Below, one piece after another: positions 6,510 to 7,058 of a stretch of 7,058 nt of DNA. This DNA comes from Planctomycetaceae bacterium (lineage in GTDB: Bacteria; Planctomycetota; Planctomycetia; Pirellulales; UBA1268): positions 1 through 7,058 of the forward strand of contig JABHNP010000346.1 in the NCBI GenBank assembly GCA_018694455.1, given 5' to 3'. Every line of letters starts with the position of its first letter. The first letter of the stretch is position 1. The position numbers and the translations under genes are program-made. The notes under the pieces were generated by a model. The model worked only from the letters and a program-made list of their open reading frames with translations. It did not search any database and was not told the origin of the DNA.

Positions 6510-7058
6510 CGGTCAAGCTCCGCGGCAATAATATTCAGGCTTCCAAGCACTGCCACAACGTCCGAAAGCGTATGTCCCCGAATAAGATGCGGAAACATCG
6601 CGAAGTTCAAAACAGAAGGAGGTCTGCATCGAGCTCTGTAAGCCTGGTCCTCACCATCACCAACAATATAAAATCCTAGCTCGCCATTCGGTGCCTCAAT
6701 GGCGGCATACGACTCTTCACACGGAACCTCGAATCCCCTGTTACTCATGCTGAGTTCGAAATGTGAGATAGTTCCTTCGATCGTTGAGTACACCTGATTT
6801 TTTGTGGGAAGAGTCATTCTTTCATCGATGCCAATATTTACAGGGCCGCTTGGCAGATGCTCAATGGCTTGCTCAACGATTTTGAGGCTTTCTCGCATTT
6901 CTTGCATCCGAATGAGATACCGCGCGTAGCAATCACCAGCTGAGGCACAGGAAATCTGAAAGTCAAAATCACTGTATGCAAGGTAGGGATCGTCTCGCCG
7001 AAGATCCCGGGTAACACCGCTTGCCCGAGCAACGGGGCCAGTTGCGCCTCGGTTAATA
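6506..7058 (-). CDS. nuoD: NADH-quinone oxidoreductase subunit D (NuoD), C-terminal part; 5' end outside window
   Basis: NuoD is the 49-kDa-type subunit that, with NuoB and NuoH, forms the quinone-reduction site; it descends from the large subunit of NiFe hydrogenases. The frame is open to the right edge and gives 183 residues ending at a TGA at 6508-6506. An ATG at 6907 is internal, because recognisable NuoD sequence continues upstream of it. Family stretches read directly from the sequence: RGATGPVARASGV, then DLRRDDPYLAY, GDCYARYLIRMQEMRESL, then EAPNGELGFYIVGDG, then RCRPPSVLNFAMFPHLIRGH, and a C-terminus ending in SLNIIAAELDR. This corresponds to roughly the last 40-45% of a normal protein of about 400 residues. 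Whether it is a separate nuoD or a nuoCD fusion cannot be told here. The catalytic His and Tyr of the quinone site would lie upstream of the window. Confidence 0.97.
   Translation of the reverse strand, partial: INRGATGPVARASGVTRDLRRDDPYLAYSDFDFQISCASAGDCYARYLIRMQEMRESLKIVEQAIEHLPSGPVNIGIDERMTLPTKNQVYSTIEGTISHFELSMSNRGFEVPCEESYAAIEAPNGELGFYIVGDGEDQAYRARCRPPSVLNFAMFPHLIRGHTLSDVVAVLGSLNIIAAELDR

Noticed and set aside
6506..6907. A separate 133-codon gene starting at the ATG at 6907
   Set aside because: The same frame continues upstream to the window edge with typical NuoD sequence (RGATGPVARASGV, DLRRDDPYLAY), so the ATG is an internal Met of nuoD.
6838..7032. A 64-codon minus-strand frame overlapping nuoD
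   Set aside because: It is out of frame with NuoD sequence that is clearly conserved, and it has no recognisable content.

Overview
The window is part of one minus-strand operon encoding respiratory complex I (proton-pumping NADH:quinone oxidoreductase, NDH-1). Read in the direction of transcription, from high to low coordinates, the order is nuoD (3' part) - nuoE - nuoF - nuoG - nuoH - nuoI - nuoJ - nuoK (all but the last few codons). This is the standard bacterial nuo order. Every gene is on the same strand, and almost every base is coding. The only non-coding stretches are about 25 nt between nuoF and nuoG, about 47 nt between nuoG and nuoH, and 1 nt between nuoH and nuoI. No gene-free stretch reaches 300 bases. 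I see no RNA gene, mobile element, repeat array, CRISPR array, internal promoter or terminator.

The parts fit together as follows. NuoE, NuoF and NuoG form the NADH-oxidising N module: FMN plus the N1a, N3, N1b, N4, N5 and N7 cluster ligands are all visible. NuoD and NuoI (clusters N6a/N6b) belong to the connecting Q module, which carries electrons to quinone. NuoH, NuoJ and NuoK are membrane subunits that form the quinone chamber and the first part of the proton path. Because NuoE/F/G are encoded in line and have intact ligands, this should be an NADH-linked complex rather than an 11-subunit ferredoxin-type one. nuoA/B/C would be expected beyond the right edge and nuoL/M/N beyond the left edge, but neither is visible.

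Four junctions (D/E, E/F, I/J, J/K) are 4-base stop/start overlaps (ATGA or GTGA) and H/I is separated by one base, which suggests strong translational coupling. nuoG and nuoH, which follow the two real gaps, lack an obvious Shine-Dalgarno sequence, whereas nuoE, F, I, J and K have purine-rich ones.

The organism is a bacterium with moderate GC content. The short NuoG (545 aa), the elongated NuoJ and NuoH, and the general wording of the NuoG and NuoK sequences remind me of Planctomycetota, but this is recognition from memory, not a search result. I do not find an undescribed system here. The points most worth a second look are the extra hydrophobic segments on NuoJ (N-terminal) and NuoH (C-terminal) and the condensed C-terminal domain of NuoG.
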